A DNA stretch of 7,785 bases from Methanobacteriota archaeon. GTDB lineage: Archaea; Thermoplasmatota; Poseidoniia; Poseidoniales; Poseidoniaceae. How positions within the stretch are numbered: the first letter of the stretch is position 1; each line of letters starts with the position of its first letter. This document shows positions 1 through 5,300 of the stretch, one piece after another. Under the pieces are notes generated by a model. It saw nothing but the letters and a program-made list of their open reading frames with translations. It did not search any database and was not told the DNA's origin. The DNA is taken from the NCBI GenBank assembly GCA_002727485.1, contig PBXE01000005.1, forward strand, positions 21,644-29,428, given 5' to 3'. Position numbers and translations under genes: made by a program.

Positions 1-116
1 TCATCATCAAATTCATCTTCAATCCAATCTTCATCATCAATACTTTTCGCTCTACGGACCAAAACTATCAATGTGATTAAAATTAATCCTAATAGGAAAC
101 CTGAAATTGTCATAGC
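1..116 (-). other. Transmembrane helix and start of the acidic tail of gene A
   Basis: The hydrophobic segment AMTISGFLLGLILITLIVLV (116-57) is followed by RRAK and then IDDEDWIEDEFDD at the window edge. The repeated tcatcatca-like bases at the left end simply encode this Asp/Glu run. The tail continues beyond the window, so its length and any Trp-rich ending are unknown. Confidence 0.85.
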
Positions 117-2348
117 AGTATTAGTAGAGCCAATTGCCCCTCCAAATAATACAGACTCAACATCGAAGAAATACTGAGTGATTAGACCATTCCACGAAAT
201 TGTACATGAACGATCAAGACCTGATTTACTGATATCGAGTTCCCAAGTATCACCAGTTACGAAATCTGAAGAACCAGAAGTACAACTTATTGTAGTGTTT
301 TCTGGTTCAACATCAACTCTATTTCCATTACTATCGACACCATATATCTTCAACAGTCCCTTATCTCCTTGCTTAAATTCGGTCTTATCAGTGGTTCCGA
401 AAATCTGTATTGCTTCACCTGGCTCAATAGTCAAATCAATAACTATTTCAGCATCATCTTGAATCAAAACCAAATCGTAATTACCTGCCATCTTGCCAGT
501 AAATGACCAGTATCCACGACCTGAAGTAGATGGTTCGAAAATTCCAGTCTCATTTTCCATGGTAGTGTAGACTTCCTCAGCAGGGGCTAAATTCTGCCTC
601 GAATCTGCAATTTGGATAAATAGTTCTGAAGTAACACCAGCCTGTACAGTTAATCCTTCGTCGAAATCAGTAATTAGAGTTCTAGCATCTCCTGCTGATA
701 CACTTAGAGTGACCAATGAGAAAACACCTGCAGCATTTACCTGGATTTCATGGCTACCTACATTTGTTGGAATCCACTTGCCTTCTGACAAAATCAACTG
801 TAGTGTAGAATCTTCACCATCGATAGTCCAATTAAGCCCAATGTCTGACAATTGATTTCCGTAAGAATCATAGAACTTGGGATTGAGATCAAATGCAACA
901 TCTACAGGAATCTCCATTCCTTGCCCTTCTAGAGTGATAGTAGATAGTTCTCCAAATCCAACTTCAAATTGAATAAAACTATCAAATCTAATATCTGTAG
1001 AATCATCATACCATGTTGATTCAAAACGCCAAAATCCAGTTGAATCTGGTACTAAAGAAGCCCATGTTTCATATTGTGTGAGTGCAGATGAATTTCCAAC
1101 TGCGGTAGTAATAGTAGCATTAACTGGCCATTCATTACCTGCTAAATCAAATGCATAAACAGATAATGAAGATTGTTGGCCTGCCGAAATAACCGGTGGG
1201 GATAATTTGATTCTTGTATCTATTGCAGTACCATGCTTCACAAGAACGGTTTGGGTAGAAGTTATATCAAAATCAACTACAGTAATTTCTTGAAAACCTT
1301 CAGTCATTGGCGTCCAGTAAACTCTTCCATCGTTTTGAGTTAGGGTTCCCGAAGTAGTTGAGAAATTAGTTATGCTGGGAGTTATTGTTCCAGAATAACC
1401 TAGATTATCTGTTCTAAAACAAGTCAACTCATATACTTCACCTGCGATGAAATAATCTGGAGATGGAATTATTCTCAATTCCGACGTTGTCGCATCAGAT
1501 GGAACTACTCTAATCACACCAGTTCCAGAAATACCACTAGCAGAAACCGAAACATTCCAATATCCTGGATGGGTTGCAAAAAACCACCCTGTACTGTTGA
1601 CAGTGCCATTTTCAACACTCCAAACTTTAGGCCCTGCTAAAGTATTTGACATTTCAAAACCATTTATGTCAACTAATGAAGGATTTAGTTTTACAATTCC
1701 CCCACTCTGAATTTGCATTACATTCGGGAAAATAAATTCATGAGGATTACCTGCTACTACTTCTATAATTTCTGAGGTTTCCATTTGATACAATCTTGCA
1801 ACAACATGGTACTCTCCGATATCTTGAGGCACCCATTGTGGAGTTCCTTGACCAATATAATCTCCATCTACTGTCCAAACAGCATCTAAGGTCGGTTTTG
1901 GGTTTCCTCTTGCATCGAGAAGATTTGCTGTTAGAGTATTGGGAACAAGCACATTGGCAGAATTAATAGAAATCTCAATTGATTGGCCGATTCCTGCTTC
2001 TACGGTCATATTGTAGATTGTAGAAAGGGTTCCATGAGTCGCTTGTATTGAGATTACCCCTGAACTCCAAGGGTAAAATGTACCATCATCGGTAATAGTT
2101 CCATTAGTTGATGACCAAGAAACTTCTCCAGCAACAACACTATTTACAGAATCATAAAGAGTGGCAGTAAATGTAATCACTTCATCTGCAGTCATAGAAA
2201 GCTCTGGAGAAGTGATATCAATTCTAACGGCAGAACTATTGAAAGATACATCTTGACTATCTCCTAGTTCGTTCACATAGTCAGTAAATGGATTAAAGAT
2301 TCCAACGCACAATAGTACAATTATTGTGTGTGCAATTAATCTCTTCAT
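1..2348 (-). CDS. Membrane-anchored Ig-like repeat surface protein (gene A; C-terminal tip off window)
   Basis: No named gene is recognised. I translated the frame codon by codon from ATG at 2348-2346 to the left edge: it is open throughout, with 782 complete codons and no stop, so the gene is 3'-truncated by the window. The start is secure because an in-frame TGA lies three codons upstream with no alternative start between, and a GAGG motif sits 7 bases before the ATG. The protein begins MKRL followed by a hydrophobic stretch to about residue 18, a Sec-type signal peptide or signal anchor. Residues 41-730 form eight Ig-like (Big/invasin-like) repeats of 75-95 residues. Hallmarks are a D-x-x-G-N or similar turn and a Trp/Tyr followed by a Gly near the end of each repeat. 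There are twelve N-X-S/T sequons. A transmembrane helix (about 745-764) is followed by RRAK and a tail of mostly Asp/Glu, so the repeats face outward. It resembles the stalk of the upstream protein but has no Fn3 or DNRLRE domain. Its role is unknown; surface-layer component or adhesin partner is inferred. Confidence 0.95.
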   Translation of the reverse strand, partial: MKRLIAHTIIVLLCVGIFNPFTDYVNELGDSQDVSFNSSAVRIDITSPELSMTADEVITFTATLYDSVNSVVAGEVSWSSTNGTITDDGTFYPWSSGVISIQATHGTLSTIYNMTVEAGIGQSIEISINSANVLVPNTLTANLLDARGNPKPTLDAVWTVDGDYIGQGTPQWVPQDIGEYHVVARLYQMETSEIIEVVAGNPHEFIFPNVMQIQSGGIVKLNPSLVDINGFEMSNTLAGPKVWSVENGTVNSTGWFFATHPGYWNVSVSASGISGTGVIRVVPSDATTSELRIIPSPDYFIAGEVYELTCFRTDNLGYSGTITPSITNFSTTSGTLTQNDGRVYWTPMTEGFQEITVVDFDITSTQTVLVKHGTAIDTRIKLSPPVISAGQQSSLSVYAFDLAGNEWPVNATITTAVGNSSALTQYETWASLVPDSTGFWRFESTWYDDSTDIRFDSFIQFEVGFGELSTITLEGQGMEIPVDVAFDLNPKFYDSYGNQLSDIGLNWTIDGEDSTLQLILSEGKWIPTNVGSHEIQVNAAGVFSLVTLSVSAGDARTLITDFDEGLTVQAGVTSELFIQIADSRQNLAPAEEVYTTMENETGIFEPSTSGRGYWSFTGKMAGNYDLVLIQDDAEIVIDLTIEPGEAIQIFGTTDKTEFKQGDKGLLKIYGVDSNGNRVDVEPENTTISCTSGSSDFVTGDTWELDISKSGLDRSCTISWNGLITQYFFDVESVLFGGAIGSTNTAMTISGFLLGLILITLIVLVRRAKSIDDEDWIEDEFDD
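160..2228 (-). repeat. Eight Ig-like stalk repeats in gene A
   Basis: Repeat starts are near 2228, 1994, 1751, 1500, 1230, 950, 690 and 415. The TADE/AG-x element appears as MTADEVITFT, FIAGEVYELT, ISAGQQSSLS and VQAGVTSELF. The turn appears as DARGN, DLAGN, DSYGN and DSNGN. The late aromatic-Pro/Gly element appears as PQWVPQDIG, VYWTPMTEG and GKWIPTNVG. The last repeat has a cysteine pair (ISCTS and RSCTI). The fourth has a lone cysteine (LTCF). Confidence 0.8.
2280..2348 (-). other. Signal peptide or N-terminal anchor of gene A
   Basis: Residues 1-23 have basic Lys2-Arg3, then a hydrophobic core LIAHTIIVLLCVGIF, then a polar stretch (NPFTD). This is the layout of a Sec signal peptide. Cys14 sits in the core but is preceded by VLL, which does not fit a lipobox, so a lipoprotein is unlikely. 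No confident cleavage site can be given by eye, and it could remain as a membrane anchor. Confidence 0.7.
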
Positions 2349-2397
2349 TATTACCCCTCATCTCTTGCCGACTTATCAATAGTTATCAAACAAACCC
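2349..2397 (-). other. Intergenic gap between genes B and A
   Basis: The gap is 49 bases. It holds the ribosome binding site of gene A and a short sequence containing GATAA twice. I see no convincing archaeal TATA box with upstream BRE, no stem-loop and no long T-run. The simplest reading is an internal operon spacer, although a weak internal promoter cannot be excluded. Confidence 0.55.
2353..2359 (-). promoter_or_regulatory. Ribosome binding site of gene A
   Basis: The minus strand reads GAGGGGT, with GAGG ending 7 bases before the ATG at 2348. This partly matches the archaeal and bacterial Shine-Dalgarno consensus GGAGG(TGA). Together with the in-frame TGA just upstream it fixes the start of gene A and supports translation from its own site on a shared transcript. 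Confidence 0.6.
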
Positions 2398-5300
2398 TTA
2401 CTCAGTCCATTCGACCCATTCCGATTGACCTGACTCCCGATAGTACCAAGTTTCATCATCTGCTTGACCCCATTCAGTTCCATCATCTTCAACTCTGTAA
2501 TCAATTATCCAGTCATACTGACTTTCTTCCTCAGGTTCCTTAGGTTCAGGTTGGGAAATTGGCTCTGGCTTCGTTGGTGGTCTTGCAGGAGGCATGGCAA
2601 CCTGAGGAGTAGTAGTCGCAGGAGTTGATATTACTTCATCGACATCATAATCAAATTCATAATCATCTTCTTCATCATCATAATAATCTCTTTCTCTTCT
2701 TATGAATCTAAATCCAACAGCCAGTATAGCTAATGCGATTAAGATAATCATTCCTGCTCCAACATAATACAAAGATCCTCCAGCAGCGAAGAAACCTGCA
2801 ATGTTTCCTTCAACTGTATAGTTAACCTGTTGTGATACGGAACCTATGGTAATAGTTGCAGTTTGCTTACCCTCGTCAAGTGTTTCAATATTCCAAACAC
2901 CCTGTCCTTTGTAAGTAACATCACCTCTGCCAGTTGCATCTAAACGAGAAGTCGAGGCAGGTATGTCAATTATGTTCCAATACTCATCATAAGCAGTAAC
3001 TGAAATAGATAAACTCTCTAATTGTTCTAAAGTAGTCTTAGATACATTGACATCGATATACTTTGGACTTGACAGTGATAATACTATGACATTGACTGTG
3101 TCAGTACTAGCACCAAATGTTGCTGATAAGGTATAATTTCCGCTAACTCTTCCGTTGAAAATATACTCTGCCTCACTACTTGTAGAGTTAATGTTGTATG
3201 GCAATCCGCCATTTTCTTTCCAGTCTACAACTTGAGGGAATTTATTCCCATCAGAATCAAAACCGTATACAATTAAGCTTACTTCGTCTCCAGCATCTTG
3301 ACTATCTGCTGATGCTTCAATTTCAACATATAGCGCATTACCGTTATTCACATCAATGTTGAAACTCTCAGTTAAATTCTGTGTGCGTTGATTTACCGCA
3401 TAAGCATAAATTTGCCAGTTTCCACTTTCTGATGCTTCCCAAACCATCGAATTGAGTTCTAATTGAGAAGTAATATCTGTTTCTTCACCATTTGATAAGT
3501 CGACCAAAATCCATGTAATTATGTTAGAATCAATACTATTTCCGTCTGAATCACTTAACTGTGAGGAGAATGAGACCCACTCATCAGCAGTGATTGTAAA
3601 TTGATTGTTTAAATCAGTGGATGTAAATCCATTGAAATCTATAGCAGATATTATGAAATTCTCTAAATCACCTGTAGAAACCATAACTGAAATTTCTTCA
3701 ATGTAGATATTTCCATCTTCGGTATAACTGGCTTTGATCGAGTAAGCATTACCCGATTCATGAACTGGTGAAAATCTAGTCTCTGTCGAATTGGAGGTTT
3801 TAGATAATTCAGTCAAATTGGCCCATTGCGGATGTTCTATAGTCCAGTCAACTTGTGGATACCATACGTTTCCTTTAGCATCATAGGCTCTAATCTCAGC
3901 ATCAATCGTTTGATCTGCAGTTAGATTAAATGTCCAACCATTAGAAACTACTTCGTTAACTAAAATCTGCAATTCTTCTATTGAACCACGAGAAACGAAA
4001 ACAGATACATTTTCAGAGAAGCCCTCATATGTTGCAATGATAGTTTTTGTTCCTTGGAATGTTGGCTCCCAAGTATGTGTAATTCCAGGTGTAAGAATGC
4101 CATCAGCAACTGAAGTCCAATTTTCAAGTGGAATAATTACTGGTAGCCTATTACCATTAACATCAATTCTAGTAGCATTAATTTCTAATAATTCATCAGC
4201 AGTTATTGCATTAGAAGATGCTACTAGTTCGAGAGATGCTATCTCACCATAAGTGACTTCGACATCGATTGAATCAGTCAAACCTGTAGATGTTGAGATT
4301 GTAACTGTCCAATTACCGATTGATACACCGGTATAATCCCCAACCAGAATATTTGGTTGAGGTGGTTGACTATGTGGAGTATTAGTTTGAACCTTTATGA
4401 TATTTCCATTGGTTGTACTGAATGAATAACTACCTACATCATCAAACCAAACCAGATTGTTATTCTGGTCATAAACAGTAGCATAAACAGGACATGAAGT
4501 ACCCGAAGCCAGGATATTTTGACAACCTTCTATGAATATAGTATCGGGGGCGCCAGGTGTGACTGTAACAGTAAGGTCTACTGAAAGACTTGTCGAAACA
4601 CCGGTCCACTGAGCAGTTAATGTTTGCACACCGACGCTATATGGTGAAAATACCGCTCCATTAACTCCACCCATGGAGCCATTAGTGGAGAAATAATTGA
4701 TTATTTCACTTGTAACAATATTACCATACTGGTCAAGAACATAAGAGTAAATTTCTGCTGTTTCATCTGCCGTAATAGTTTGACTGAACATAGAGTTTGT
4801 ACTATTAAGTGAGGCAACTAAAGTAACTGGAATACCGGGTGATATATCTATTACGTAATCAGTACAAATAACTCCATAGCATGCTGAAATAGTTTGAAGG
4901 CCGCTGAATGAAGGATTTAATGAAATACGAGAAGTATTCAAAACTGAAATGATTCCAGAAGTTGTGCTCCATTCAATTGTCCCACCTAAAGGTACAGATG
5001 GATGATTTAAATTGCCAAATTGGTCGAATGATTGAACATCAAACACAATTGGGGTATCGGCATCAAATGTAGTTGCTGAGGTTGTGATGTTCAAAGATGA
5101 GGTATTGGTGGTATGGAATTCAAACAGTGGCTTTTGATTCTTATTTGCATTAGCATCACTTGAATACACATTAACCAAACCATCTAAAACTGTTCCTGAA
5201 CTAATTGGATTTGCTATAACTATCCAATGTCTTTCATCATCAACTTGCATCCCCTGCATAGCTATTTGGAAATTCAATTGAGAGTCCGTACTGGTGTAAG

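Noticed and set aside
1..40. Simple-sequence repeat of tcatca type at the left edge
   Set aside because: It is explained by Asp/Glu codons of the acidic tail and is not a regular microsatellite or CRISPR repeat.
178..462. Plus-strand open frame of 94 codons
   Set aside because: It lies wholly opposite gene A, whose frame is continuous with clear domain and membrane features. The product is low-complexity Ser/Ile/Pro with no domain. It is a shadow of the coding strand.
2349..2397. Promoter or terminator in the intergenic gap
   Set aside because: There is no clear TATA/BRE pair, no hairpin and no T-run of five or more. GATAA repeats alone are not enough.
2340..2410. Genes A and B as one gene split by a stop or frameshift
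   Set aside because: Gene B ends after its own membrane helix and tail. Gene A has its own ribosome site, secure ATG and signal peptide. They are two complete units.
2640..2780. PGF-CTERM or LPXTG-type sorting signal at the gene B C-terminus
   Set aside because: No PGF or LPXTG motif precedes the helix, and a tail of about 100 residues follows it, unlike sortase or archaeosortase substrates.
3240..3560. Calcium-binding EF-hand or dockerin loops from D-S-D-G-N motifs
   Set aside because: The motif recurs at the same turn of the Ig repeats and lacks the remaining loop ligands and flanking helices, so it is better read as a beta-turn.
4037..4252. Plus-strand open frame of 71 codons
   Set aside because: It is antisense to an Ig repeat of gene B, with no ribosome site or recognisable product.
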